Shown here: positions 26,048 to 35,528 of the stretch, piece by piece | Position numbering within the stretch: position 1 is the first letter of the stretch | Layout: each line of letters starts with the position of its first letter | Virus record (IMG/VR): IMGVR_UViG_3300017917_003009 | Location: 1-58,669 of that record | DNA from: a virus | Length of the DNA stretch: 58,669 nucleotides | Strand: one strand, 5' to 3' | Notes under the pieces: model-generated | What the model was told of the DNA's origin: nothing | What the model saw: only the letters and a program-made list of their open reading frames with translations | The model's database searches: none | Made by a program: the position numbers and the translations under genes

Positions 26048-27526
26048 ATGTCGGAAGAATTAAGGTTATGGAGAGATCAAAATCTCAACAAAGTTAGTAA
26101 AAGTTTTTGTGCAGCGAAATGGTTAAATGCTAGTTTGCATTTAGGTCATGGATTTACAAATTCTTGCCATTTACCCCTACCACACCCAGTTGATCTAGAA
26201 GAAATCAAGAAAAACCCCTCAGCACTTCATAATACTCAGCATAAAAAAGAAATGAGAAAGATGATGCTGAAAGGTGAACGTCCTGCTGAATGCTCATATT
26301 GCTGGAAAATTGAGGATATAGGTAGAGATAATATTTCAGATCGTGTCTATAAAAGTAAAATTTATTCTAAAAAAGATATTGATCGTATTGCTAAAGCTCC
26401 ATTTCATGAAGATGTAAATCTAAAAACTGTAGAAATTAGCTTTGACAGAACATGTACATTTGCTTGTTCTTATTGTAATGCTGGTTATAGTACAACATGG
26501 GGTAAAGAAATTAATAAATTTGGACCCTACCAGAAATTTAAAACAGTTTCAGCTGAAGCATACCAAAATGATGGATCATGGGCTGACAAGTATGGTAAAC
26601 ATAGTCAGTTTAATCCTTATGTTGAAGCATTTTTAGCTTGGTGGCCTGAGTTATCTAAAGAGTTACAAGAAGTAAGAGTTACGGGTGGTGAACCAAGTGC
26701 TAGTCATAATTTTTGGAACTTTATTGAGACTCTAAAGCAATATCCCGCTGAAAATATGGCGTTGGCTGTTAACTCTAATCTAGGAATGGATCAGAAAACT
26801 TTAGAGAGAATGATCCAAATGACTAAAGATATTAAAATTAAAGAATTTGACTTATATACAAGTAATGAAGCTGTAGGAGCTCATGCTGAATATATTCGTG
26901 ATGGGTTAAAATATGATGTATGGAGACAAAATCTGGTAACATTTATTGAAAATGCCAAATTTAGATCCGTTACTATAATGATGACTATTAATAGCCTATG
27001 CCTATTCAGTATAGATGAATTTTTAGATGACATGTTAGTGCTGAAAGAAAAATACGGACCTAACAGACCAAATGTAGATTTAAATATTTTACGTTGGCCT
27101 GGATTTATGTCTCCTTTAGCTTTACCTGATGATATTAAAAAATCACTTCACACTAAATTAAAAAGATGGTATAATAAAAATAAAAAGAACCCACTATTTA
27201 GTACAGGAGAAAAAGCTCAAATTGAACGTCTAATAGATTATATTGAAGTAGTTCAAAAAGGACACAATTATACTGAAGATGATAAAAGTTTATTATTTCA
27301 TGATTTTAAATCATTTTACAAGCAATATGATTTTAGACGTGGTAAGGATTTTAAAACAACATTTCCTGAACTATCTGAATGGTACGATACTTTGATTATA
27401 GACCAGGATATACCATCAGTTGAAATGAAAGATGGATCTATAACCCACTTTGAAAAAGGTGTTTATGTTCCACCACCAGGTACAATACCACCACCAGAAG
27501 TAAAACCACCACAAAGGTTGATATAA
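26048..27526 (+). CDS. Radical SAM protein (twitch-type, extra N-terminal Cys)
   Basis: 492 aa. The 4Fe-4S site is TCTFACSYCNAG with Cys136, Cys140 and Cys143 (CX3CX2C). VRVTGGEPSASHNFW is the GGE motif for SAM binding. Four further Cys (21, 40, 82, 85), the last two in ECSYCW, precede the radical SAM core and may ligate a second cluster. Twitch-domain radical SAM proteins occur among glycosyltransferases in T4-like phages of aquatic hosts, with unknown substrates. The C-terminus is a proline-rich tail (PPPGTIPPPEVKPP). A sugar or peptide modification is possible; substrate unknown. Confidence 0.85.
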   Translation: MSEELRLWRDQNLNKVSKSFCAAKWLNASLHLGHGFTNSCHLPLPHPVDLEEIKKNPSALHNTQHKKEMRKMMLKGERPAECSYCWKIEDIGRDNISDRVYKSKIYSKKDIDRIAKAPFHEDVNLKTVEISFDRTCTFACSYCNAGYSTTWGKEINKFGPYQKFKTVSAEAYQNDGSWADKYGKHSQFNPYVEAFLAWWPELSKELQEVRVTGGEPSASHNFWNFIETLKQYPAENMALAVNSNLGMDQKTLERMIQMTKDIKIKEFDLYTSNEAVGAHAEYIRDGLKYDVWRQNLVTFIENAKFRSVTIMMTINSLCLFSIDEFLDDMLVLKEKYGPNRPNVDLNILRWPGFMSPLALPDDIKKSLHTKLKRWYNKNKKNPLFSTGEKAQIERLIDYIEVVQKGHNYTEDDKSLLFHDFKSFYKQYDFRRGKDFKTTFPELSEWYDTLIIDQDIPSVEMKDGSITHFEKGVYVPPPGTIPPPEVKPPQRLI

Positions 27527-27553
27527 ATGAAAATACTAATAACCGGATTATGA
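27527..27553 (+). pseudogene. Eight-codon remnant resembling an SDR epimerase start
   Basis: Directly after the radical SAM stop, an ATG opens MKILITGL and stops at TGA 27551-27553. MKILITG is the classical first strand of NAD-dependent sugar epimerases/dehydratases. The next gene begins at the overlapping ATGA. It may be the stump of a deleted epimerase gene or a chance leader peptide. Confidence 0.25.
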
Positions 27554-28899
27554 TATTCATGTATGAAGATAAAGAGCGTTTTTTAAATTTCACATCATGT
27601 CCTGATGTAAATGGCTCTGGTATAAAAAGATTTTCACCATCACCCTTAGTAACTTCTTTAGTAAGTACCTTAACGTGGATGGAAGGACAATCTATAACTT
27701 TTAGATCAACAAAAGATTTTCCACAATTCGGAATATTAGATCTAAATTCCTATCCCAAAACAAAACAATATATTATATCCGCGGGTGTTAATCATAATCC
27801 TGAAGACTGGGCTGGGGGGTATCCACCAAGTGGAGGCAAAAGTTTATTTGATTATTTAAATAATAAGTATTTAGAAGATTTAAGAGACAGTAATGCTTTT
27901 TTATTGTTAGACCAAAGTTTAGAAGGGTATCATGCTCCTTGGTTATGGGACTTTTTTCACTCTGAATGTAATAGAAAAGGTATTAATCCTTTTAACATTA
28001 TCTATGTGACAGGAGATATAATAGCATCTGAAACTTATAATAAATGGGCAGACGAAAATAATATTCCTTCTACAAATAGAATGTTAGTTTTAGGTTATCC
28101 TCATTTTCAAGTAGATGTATTTTTAAATTCTAGCAATAGAGTTCACTTATTTAATGAAGAACCTCTACCTACTTTTGAAGATCATATTAAATACAAAACT
28201 GAAAATTTAAATAATATTAAAACATATGCTTGTCTAAATAAACGTTTGAGGCCTCATAGAGTATGGTTTTACACTTATCTTTATTATAATAATCTATTAG
28301 ATAAAGGATTAGTAAGTATGAATCCATATACAGCAGATGATATAATATGGTGGGAAAATAAAATGATGGAAGGAGAAAGATTTGCTGAACCTTTAAGAAT
28401 TTTACCCCTTAATATTTATAACAAGTCAAACAAAGAACTAGACGATAACTTTTATATAAATAGATTCACCCCAGAAGTATGTTTAGATACATGGGTAAAT
28501 GTAGTACCTGAAGCATCATACGGTGATTTAGATGGTAATGTTTTTTTAAGTGAAAAAATATTTAAACCTATTGTATGCCATCATCCCTTTATTATTTTAG
28601 GTAGTAAAGGAAGTTTAAAAGAATTAAGAAAATTAGGTTATAAAACTTTTGATGGTTGGATAGATGAATCCTATGATGAATTAGATACTTGGGGAAGATT
28701 TGATGCTATTATAGAAGCTATTAAAAAAATAGATGCCATAGAAGATAAGTTAGAATGGTATAAATCTATGGAACCTATTATAAAACATAATTATGAAACT
28801 TTAAAAAGAAATGTTTTAAACCAACCACCATTGGCTTTTAATAAAATAAAAGAACGTTATTCAACTCATTACTTAAATCATTACGAAAAACTAATATAA
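27550..28899 (+). CDS. Putative glycosyltransferase-like protein A (paralogue of the one at 30620)
   Basis: 449 aa. The central segment YACLNKRLRPHRVWFYTYLYY followed by LLDKGLVSMN and the later FLSEKIFKPIVCHHPF, LKELRKLGYKTFDGWIDESYD resemble phage-encoded proteins with an exostosin- or fucosyltransferase-like nucleotide-sugar site (SEK.FKP..). The gene at 30620 shares all these motifs. Function as a GT-B transferase is inferred from those motifs and the neighbours. The start at 27550 overlaps a TGA; a second ATG at 27559 is possible. Stop overlaps the next gene as TAATG. Confidence 0.5.
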   Translation: MIFMYEDKERFLNFTSCPDVNGSGIKRFSPSPLVTSLVSTLTWMEGQSITFRSTKDFPQFGILDLNSYPKTKQYIISAGVNHNPEDWAGGYPPSGGKSLFDYLNNKYLEDLRDSNAFLLLDQSLEGYHAPWLWDFFHSECNRKGINPFNIIYVTGDIIASETYNKWADENNIPSTNRMLVLGYPHFQVDVFLNSSNRVHLFNEEPLPTFEDHIKYKTENLNNIKTYACLNKRLRPHRVWFYTYLYYNNLLDKGLVSMNPYTADDIIWWENKMMEGERFAEPLRILPLNIYNKSNKELDDNFYINRFTPEVCLDTWVNVVPEASYGDLDGNVFLSEKIFKPIVCHHPFIILGSKGSLKELRKLGYKTFDGWIDESYDELDTWGRFDAIIEAIKKIDAIEDKLEWYKSMEPIIKHNYETLKRNVLNQPPLAFNKIKERYSTHYLNHYEKLI

Positions 28900-29816
28900 T
28901 GTATAAATGGCAATATAAAGATATTAACATAACTAAAGATTCTAAAGTCATTATAGCCCTAGGAGATAGTTTCACTCAGGGACAAGGCGCTTGTGATATT
29001 CCAATTTGGGAACAATATAATTGGGATTTAAAACTAATGCAGGGTAAACATGAAAAAGATATACTACCTTATGAGTATGAAGGTGCTTGGGTTAATCAAT
29101 TATGTAAAAACCATATGCCTGACTGGACACCCATTAATTTAGGATTAAGAGGATGTGGTAATAGAGCAACTGTTAAAGAATTATATCTTCACCCATCATT
29201 AGGTATAGAAAAAGCAAAAGAAAAAATAGTAATATTTGCTATTACAGGTTTAGAACGATTTGATTTTATAAATAAAGAATTTTATGACCATCACCATTTT
29301 TTCGCAATGTGGCCTAGTCCGTGGAGTGATGGAGTTACTAATAAAAAACTTTGGGAAGCGTATTATGAAGATATATACGATGATAGATTTGCTGCTATTG
29401 AACTTTTATTAAATGTTCAAGAAGTACTAACTTGGTGTAAAGCCCATAACGCTAAACTTATATTATGTAGTGCTTTTGATAATAGACTTAATAAAAAACA
29501 TTTTGTTGAAAATTTAGATAATCCTGGAAATAAAATTACAGCCGAATTAATAGACTTAATAGATTGGAATAATATATTCAGACCTCAAGGATTTGAAAAT
29601 TTTACAGACATGTTAGTACACTATGAAGATAGAAATGATTTAAAAGGAGGAGGATTTTATATGTGGGCTCATGAACAGAAAAAAGGAACCCCAAAAGGAT
29701 ACTTCACACCATGTGCTCACCCTTCTTATAAAGGACACAATTTAATAGCTAAATCTATTTATGAATATATTCAAAATGATTTTAAAAATACAAATCCACC
29801 TGCTAAGATAATTTAA
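28899..29816 (+). CDS. SGNH-hydrolase-like protein 1
   Basis: 305 aa. Block I is IALGDSFTQGQG with the nucleophile Ser at residue 24; NLGLRGCGN supplies the Gly/Asn oxyanion blocks; the CAHPSYKGHN segment near residue 280 supplies the final His. This is the GDSL/SGNH esterase family, which adds or removes acyl groups on carbohydrates. It sits between the glycosyltransferase-like genes, so sugar O-acylation or deacylation is a fair inference. One-base overlap with the gene before it. Confidence 0.75.
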   Translation: MYKWQYKDINITKDSKVIIALGDSFTQGQGACDIPIWEQYNWDLKLMQGKHEKDILPYEYEGAWVNQLCKNHMPDWTPINLGLRGCGNRATVKELYLHPSLGIEKAKEKIVIFAITGLERFDFINKEFYDHHHFFAMWPSPWSDGVTNKKLWEAYYEDIYDDRFAAIELLLNVQEVLTWCKAHNAKLILCSAFDNRLNKKHFVENLDNPGNKITAELIDLIDWNNIFRPQGFENFTDMLVHYEDRNDLKGGGFYMWAHEQKKGTPKGYFTPCAHPSYKGHNLIAKSIYEYIQNDFKNTNPPAKII

Positions 29817-29817
29817 T

Positions 29818-30642
29818 ATGAACCAATTACCCCAATTTCCTTGGTATTTTAATAAAAAAGAATTTTTTAAAATAACCACATCTACTAAAAAAGAAATGGA
29901 TTTCTACCCAGCTGACCATGAAAATACCTTTAACCAAAATCTTTTAACTCAACCTGAAGACTGGCACTATAGAACTAAAAAAATTACATATAAACTTAAT
30001 TCACATGGGTATAGAGCCCCAGAATTTAATACTATTGATTGGAGTGAATCTGTAGTGTTGTTTGGTTGTTCTTGTACATTTGGAATTGGAGTAGATGAAG
30101 ATGAAACTATATCTTATTACTTAAGTGAAAAACTAAATAGACCTGTTATAAACATGGGGTGGCCTGGTGGTTCTAACATGAATATGCTAATGAATTCTTT
30201 AGTATTGTCTCAATCAAAACAAATCCCTTATACTATGGTGTTTTTATGGAGTACAACAGATAGATTTCCATTATTCACTGATAGACAAGTTTATAATATT
30301 GGACCTTGGGATTCTAATGAAAACCAAAAACATGTAGAATATAGAGATTCATATAATGATGTTTATAGTGCTTTGTTTGAAAATTATAACTTTTTTATTC
30401 AAAATGAAACTATGAATAGCTATTTTATATCTCAATTTGCTAAAGAAATATGGGAAGAAAAAACAAAATACATAACAGGTACTTTTTTTGGAAACACTGC
30501 ATTGTGTATGGATGTAAAAAATGTATTTAAAATAGATAATAAAGCTAGAGACTTAATCCATCCTGGAGTAGGATCTAATAAAACAACAGCTAATGAATTA
30601 GCTTACTTAATAAAAAATTATGGAGTCAAAAATTTATTGTAG
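29818..30642 (+). CDS. SGNH-hydrolase-like protein 2
   Basis: 274 aa. A NSHGYRAPEF lead-in is followed by VVLFGCSCTFGIGVDEDET (Ser85 as nucleophile), NMGWPGGSNMNM as the Gly/Asn block, and DLIHPG near residue 250 as the terminal Asp-His. The N.(L/H)G(Y/F)R lead-in and GCS.T.G core are shared with the SGNH gene at 40388. It overlaps the next gene by 23 bases. Likely role: acyl group handling on a glycan. Confidence 0.72.
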   Translation: MNQLPQFPWYFNKKEFFKITTSTKKEMDFYPADHENTFNQNLLTQPEDWHYRTKKITYKLNSHGYRAPEFNTIDWSESVVLFGCSCTFGIGVDEDETISYYLSEKLNRPVINMGWPGGSNMNMLMNSLVLSQSKQIPYTMVFLWSTTDRFPLFTDRQVYNIGPWDSNENQKHVEYRDSYNDVYSALFENYNFFIQNETMNSYFISQFAKEIWEEKTKYITGTFFGNTALCMDVKNVFKIDNKARDLIHPGVGSNKTTANELAYLIKNYGVKNLL

Positions 30643-31909
30643 TCTAGAGGGTTACGACAGTATATTAAATTCAAATCGTCCTAATGGCTTTTCTAGAACA
30701 TGGTATTTAGAAGAGTTAGGAGAAGTTAAATATCCTTTAATGTGGGGTGATTGGAATATTTTTAAAAATTATAATCATAAAGCTGGACTAGTTCAAGGAG
30801 AAGAAGTTAAAAATATAAATTGTCCTTTATATGGATGTGAGATGCTAGATTATAGAAATATGGATCAAATAGGAAATAATCCTCATATATATGTTATAAA
30901 TGTTTATCACCCATTCTTTTTTGAAACTTCTAGGAATATAGGATTTTCATGTATATCTCCAAAGTACCTAGAGGATATAAGACAAGGAAAAAGCAAAATA
31001 CTAATCTGTTGTTATAATGAAGGATATTCAGGTTCAGAGGGTAATAAGGATTTAGAAATTATTGAAGAATGGAGAATAAAAGCAAATTTACCCTCAAAAT
31101 CAGTTTATTATATTACCGCTAACTTAATAGCGGATAAAATAGCTAAAGAAAAAGGATTAGATTTAGAAGTTAGATGTTTAGGTACTTTTGAACCATGTGT
31201 TAAATTTTTCTATGAGGGTAATATTGTTCCTTTTAACCCAATAGATGAAAAATATTTATTTTTATCATACAACCGACAAATACGTTTTCAACGTCAAAAA
31301 TTTGTAGGTGAATTAAGAGAACAAGGTTTATTAGAAAAAGGATTAGTAAGCTTAGGCAAAATAGATGATCATACTCTTTGTAGAGATTTACCTGAAGAAT
31401 TACAACAGTGGTATTTAAAAAACACCCCACTGACTATAAGTGATGATATTACTCCTAATTTAGCTTGTAACGTGTGTGCTCCCGACTTTGAACAAACATT
31501 TATGTCAGCAGTAACAGAAACTCTTACTAATAAAGGAACTTTATTCTTATCAGAAAAAACATGGAAACCACTTCTTGTAGGTCATCCATTTGTAACTTAT
31601 GCTAATAAAGGTACATTAGAATATTTAAGAAGTATTGGTTATAAAACATTTGGAAAATGGTTTGATGAAAGTTATGATGATGTAGAAGATGAAACTACTA
31701 GATACAAAATGGTAGTAGAACAAATATCTAAATATAAAGACAAATCATCTGAAGAACTTAAAGCAATAAGAGAAGAAATGAAAATGACTTTAATTCATAA
31801 TCAACTTCACTTTAGACAAATGTTTTTAGAAAGATATAATATGAAAAATGAAAGTTTAGTATTAATAAGTTATTTTGAAGAAATTTGGAATACAATAAAA
31901 GATAAATAA
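30620..31909 (+). CDS. Putative glycosyltransferase-like protein B
   Basis: 429 aa, paralogue of the gene at 27550. Shared segments: LFLSYNRQIRFQRQKFV followed by LLEKGLVSLG, and TLFLSEKTWKPLLVGHPF with YLRSIGYKTFGKWFDESYDD. Start at 30620 lies inside the end of the previous gene; the leader is poor but the frame is conserved from early on. The alternation transferase, SGNH, SGNH, transferase, SGNH suggests a duplicated two-gene module. Confidence 0.5.
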   Translation: MESKIYCSLEGYDSILNSNRPNGFSRTWYLEELGEVKYPLMWGDWNIFKNYNHKAGLVQGEEVKNINCPLYGCEMLDYRNMDQIGNNPHIYVINVYHPFFFETSRNIGFSCISPKYLEDIRQGKSKILICCYNEGYSGSEGNKDLEIIEEWRIKANLPSKSVYYITANLIADKIAKEKGLDLEVRCLGTFEPCVKFFYEGNIVPFNPIDEKYLFLSYNRQIRFQRQKFVGELREQGLLEKGLVSLGKIDDHTLCRDLPEELQQWYLKNTPLTISDDITPNLACNVCAPDFEQTFMSAVTETLTNKGTLFLSEKTWKPLLVGHPFVTYANKGTLEYLRSIGYKTFGKWFDESYDDVEDETTRYKMVVEQISKYKDKSSEELKAIREEMKMTLIHNQLHFRQMFLERYNMKNESLVLISYFEEIWNTIKDK

Positions 31910-32700
31910 TGGGGAGGATTTTTACATTTGGATGCAGTTTTACAGAATATAGTTGGCCAACATGGGCTGATATGATATTATATAAACGTGAAGGTGTTAA
32001 CTATGGTATTTGTGGGGGTGGATTTGAGCAAATTATGAGTAGTTTAGTTCAATGTGATATAGACTATAAATTAACTAAAGATGATCATATTTTCATTGTT
32101 TATCCTAATTTATTAAGATGGGATGCTCCTACATATCCCAAAATGTTATGTTATGGAAATGCTATCACTTCACCTTGGATAGATCATAAAGATAAACTAT
32201 GGAGTGTTGAGGGTATGGTCTATAAAAATCTAAATTGGATGTACATGATTAATGAATTTTTACTCCATAAAGGTGTAACATTTAGATATGGCAGTATAAC
32301 TAAAATATTTACTTATTTAGAGAATTATTTTTTAGATTCTTATCAAATTGAAGGTGATGTATTAAAACATTTAGAATATATAAAAAATCATATTCCATTA
32401 TTAACAGATTTCTACACATACATGTACGGGAACCAAAATGATGATAACCAGTGGCAATCAACAAAACAATGGAGAGATCGCGGTGAATACCACCCACGCC
32501 CTAAACATCATTACGGTTGGTTAAAAAATATTCTTTTGCCTACCGTAAATTTGGACGTACATTTAACATTAGATGATATAACCTATATGGAGAAAACAAT
32601 AGATGACACCGATGATTATAATGTCGTTGAATCTTATTTTTCCCATTCAGAATATGAAAGTAATAGAAAAGATTGGTATAAACTAAAAAAACATAATTAA
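31909..32700 (+). CDS. SGNH-hydrolase-like protein 3
   Basis: 263 aa. Starts GRIFTFGCSFTEYSW with the candidate nucleophile at Ser10; the NYGICGGGFEQIMSSL segment is the Gly-rich second block; HIFIVYPNLLRWD is the strand after it. A clear C-terminal DxxH is not obvious, only a YHPRPKHHYGW segment, so catalytic competence is uncertain. TAATG overlap with the transferase upstream. Confidence 0.6.
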   Translation: MGRIFTFGCSFTEYSWPTWADMILYKREGVNYGICGGGFEQIMSSLVQCDIDYKLTKDDHIFIVYPNLLRWDAPTYPKMLCYGNAITSPWIDHKDKLWSVEGMVYKNLNWMYMINEFLLHKGVTFRYGSITKIFTYLENYFLDSYQIEGDVLKHLEYIKNHIPLLTDFYTYMYGNQNDDNQWQSTKQWRDRGEYHPRPKHHYGWLKNILLPTVNLDVHLTLDDITYMEKTIDDTDDYNVVESYFSHSEYESNRKDWYKLKKHN

Positions 32701-32704
32701 TAAT

Positions 32705-33877
32705 ATGAAAGTAGGTTTTATTGGCGTCGGTAAATTAGGCAAAGACGCTGCTGAAGTAATGCAAGAAGCTGGTCATGATGTTTTAGGATATGACGTAAAA
32801 ACAGTACATGATACAGAAATTAGAATGGTAGCATCATTAAAAGATGTTTGCAAACACGGTGAAATTATTTTCATTGCTGTACCAACCCCTCACCACCCAG
32901 ACTATGATGGTAGCCAACCAACATCACATTTAGAACCAAAAGACTTTAACTATAATATTGTTAAAAGCATACTAGAAGAAGTCAATCAATATACAACTAA
33001 AGAACAATTAGTAGTATTAATATCAACAGTATTACCAGGCACTATAAGAAGAGAATTTATTCCGTTAGTAAAGAATTATAGGTTTATTTATAATCCTTAT
33101 TTAATTGCTATGGGCACGGTAAAGGAAGATATGGTAAATCCTGAAATGGTAATTATTGGAACTGAAGATGGACAGGTAACAGGTGACGCAAATATATTGA
33201 TTGATTTTTATAATACATTTGTTAAACCTAATACTAGATATGAAATTGGTACTTGGGATGATGCTGAAGCAATTAAAATATTTTATAACACATTTATCTC
33301 AGCTAAATTATCATTAGTTAATATGATAATGGATGTAGCTGAAAAAAATGGTAATATGAATACTGATATTGTAACAGGAGCATTAGAAAGAAGTACAACA
33401 AGAATTATGGGTCCTTCTTATATGAAAGCAGGTATGGGAGATGGAGGTGCTTGCCATCCGAGAGATAATATTGCTTTAAGATATATATCTGAAAAATATG
33501 AATTAGGATATGATTTATTTGAACCTATTATGACTGCTAGAGAAGAACAAGCTCGTAATATAGCTAAACGATTAATGGAGTTACATGATGTATATGAATT
33601 ACCAATTATTATTTTAGGTGAAAGCTACAAACCAGGAGTTCCATATACTGATGGTTCTTATACTAAATTAATTGGTTATTATTTAGAAAATAAATTAGAA
33701 TATAAAGGATTACAATATGATAAAACTGATAGTCCTGCTGTGTATTTGTTAGGACATAGGGGTGTACATAACACTACCAATTTCCCTAAGGGTAGTATTG
33801 TTTTAGATCCTTGGAGAGAAAGACTTAAAAAGGATACAATTTATTATGGAAATAAAGTAACAAAATGGATATATTAG
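32705..33877 (+). CDS. UDP-glucose/GDP-mannose dehydrogenase family protein
   Basis: 390 aa. The Rossmann start MKVGFIGVGKLGKDAAEVM binds NAD. IFIAVPTPHHPD, VLISTVLPGT and NPYLIAMGTVKEDM match the nucleotide-sugar dehydrogenase family. The catalytic Cys is residue 250, in GDGGACHPRDN; most members have GGSCFPKD, so Ser and Phe are replaced but the Cys and the downstream charged residues stay. Residues 300-390 form the C-terminal NAD/UDP domain (GESYKPGVPYTDGS). The enzyme oxidises a nucleotide sugar twice to a uronate, giving a donor for the transferases of this island. Confidence 0.88.
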   Translation: MKVGFIGVGKLGKDAAEVMQEAGHDVLGYDVKTVHDTEIRMVASLKDVCKHGEIIFIAVPTPHHPDYDGSQPTSHLEPKDFNYNIVKSILEEVNQYTTKEQLVVLISTVLPGTIRREFIPLVKNYRFIYNPYLIAMGTVKEDMVNPEMVIIGTEDGQVTGDANILIDFYNTFVKPNTRYEIGTWDDAEAIKIFYNTFISAKLSLVNMIMDVAEKNGNMNTDIVTGALERSTTRIMGPSYMKAGMGDGGACHPRDNIALRYISEKYELGYDLFEPIMTAREEQARNIAKRLMELHDVYELPIIILGESYKPGVPYTDGSYTKLIGYYLENKLEYKGLQYDKTDSPAVYLLGHRGVHNTTNFPKGSIVLDPWRERLKKDTIYYGNKVTKWIY

Positions 33878-35436
33878 GAATATCAGCACACTACCACGAT
33901 TCAGCAGCTTGCTTATTTAGAGATGGCAAATTGATATATGCTTGTGAAGAAGAAAAATTTACAGGTATTAAACATGATTCTTCATTTCCTGTTAATTCAA
34001 TAAAATATATTTTTGACCACTTTACTGATAAAGTAGATCTTGTATGTTATTATGAAAAGCCTTCTTTAAAATTAAAAAGAGCATTTAAACATAATATTAA
34101 ATCAGTTCCTCGTATATTATGGACTAATATTAAGCTATGGTTTCAACTAAAGCAATTTAAAGCTCCTATACATTTTTCTACACACCATAATTCTCATTTA
34201 GCATATTCCTATTTTACATCTCCTTTTAATGAGGCAACTGTTATTAGTATAGATGGAGTTGGCGAGGAAGATACAATTTGTGTTGCTAATGCTGAATATG
34301 GTAGGATAAATAAATTAAAAACAACAAAATATCCTCACTCACTAGGACTATTCTATTCAGCTATAACAGCATTTTTAGGATTTAAACCAAATGAAGGTGA
34401 ATATAAAGTAATGGGATTAGCATCATATGGTGATCCTTCAGTGTATTCTGATGCTTTTAATAAATTAATTTCTCATAGAGATGGTATTAAAACAAACATG
34501 AAGTACTTTACTTGGAATAAAAGTAATGATACTATGTTTAATCATCACTTGATAGAATTACTAGGTGATAATAGATTACCTGATGAACCTATAACACAAC
34601 GCCACAAAGATATTGCTGCTGCTCTGCAACAACAATACGAAAATATGTTCCTTTATTTACTACAACAACACCCAGGGGAAAACTTATGTTTAGGAGGTGG
34701 TTGTGCTTATAACGGAACAGCAAATGGTAAAATTAAAATTAAAACCAACTACAAAAATGTTTACATCCCACCTGCTCCATCAGATGCTGGATCATGTATA
34801 GGTGCATGTTTAGATTATTTAAGATACCATCGTAGAATAGACACATACTTAGGTCCTCAATTTGACTCTAAAGTAGATAAAGCACAATCCCTAGATTTAT
34901 GGTTACTTGCTGAGGAATTAAATAAGGGTAAGGTAATTGGATGGTATGAAGGTAAAATTGAATTTGGGGCTCGCGCATTAGGTCATCGCAGCATATTAGC
35001 AAGTCCCCTATATCCGGGTATGCAAGACCGTATAAATAAGCTCATTAAAAAACGAGAAATGTTCAGACCATTTGCTCCAATGGTAATTTATAGTGAGCAA
35101 AATAAGTACTTTTATTCCGATGATTATGTGCCTTATATGAACCAAGTAGTTAAGGTTAGAGAAAAATACAGAGATATACTAACAGCAATTACACATGTTG
35201 ATGGAACCGCTCGTATACAATCTGTAAAATTAGAAGATAACGAAATGATGTATAGACTATTAAGTCTTTTTGGTGGGCATAGTGGATTTCCTATATTGCT
35301 AAATACATCATTTAATGTAAAAGATAAAACAATGGTGTTGTATCCTGAAGATGCTTTACAAACATTTTGGGATACCGATATAGACATATTAGTTATTAAT
35401 AACCAAATGATATTTAAAAATGATAAAATTAATTAA
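33865..35436 (+). CDS. O-carbamoyltransferase (NodU/CmcH/TobZ family)
   Basis: 523 aa. N-terminal Kae1-like half: ILGISAHYHDSAACL, CEEEKFTGIKHD, HHNSHLAYSY, VISIDGVGE, and NLCLGGGCAYNGTANGKI. C-terminal YrdC-like half: GKVIGWYEGKIEFGARALG with HRSIL, REMFRPFAPMV, DGTARIQSV and FPILLNTSFNVKD. All family blocks are present and length is close to normal, so it should be active. It transfers a carbamoyl group from carbamoyl phosphate to a hydroxyl, usually on a sugar. It overlaps the dehydrogenase by 13 bases, so the two are probably translated together. Confidence 0.93.
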   Translation: MDILGISAHYHDSAACLFRDGKLIYACEEEKFTGIKHDSSFPVNSIKYIFDHFTDKVDLVCYYEKPSLKLKRAFKHNIKSVPRILWTNIKLWFQLKQFKAPIHFSTHHNSHLAYSYFTSPFNEATVISIDGVGEEDTICVANAEYGRINKLKTTKYPHSLGLFYSAITAFLGFKPNEGEYKVMGLASYGDPSVYSDAFNKLISHRDGIKTNMKYFTWNKSNDTMFNHHLIELLGDNRLPDEPITQRHKDIAAALQQQYENMFLYLLQQHPGENLCLGGGCAYNGTANGKIKIKTNYKNVYIPPAPSDAGSCIGACLDYLRYHRRIDTYLGPQFDSKVDKAQSLDLWLLAEELNKGKVIGWYEGKIEFGARALGHRSILASPLYPGMQDRINKLIKKREMFRPFAPMVIYSEQNKYFYSDDYVPYMNQVVKVREKYRDILTAITHVDGTARIQSVKLEDNEMMYRLLSLFGGHSGFPILLNTSFNVKDKTMVLYPEDALQTFWDTDIDILVINNQMIFKNDKIN

Positions 35437-35527
35437 ACGCTGGATTGATAAGTGGAAACATAAGCGTAAGATGAAAAAAAGAATTGAGCAACTAAAGAAA
35501 AACGATCCATTCATCTATAAACACTAA
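35420..35527 (+). CDS. Small basic protein (35 aa)
   Basis: An ATG at 35420, inside the end of the carbamoyltransferase, opens a 35-codon frame ending at TAA 35525-35527. The product MIKLIKRWIDKWKHKRKMKK with IEQLKKNDPFIYKH is strongly basic and helical. The ending ..LKK.DPFIY.. is one I recall from short T4-like phage proteins. It sits one base before the APS-kinase-like gene. Function unknown. Confidence 0.6.
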   Translation: MIKLIKRWIDKWKHKRKMKKRIEQLKKNDPFIYKH

Positions 35528-35528
35528 T

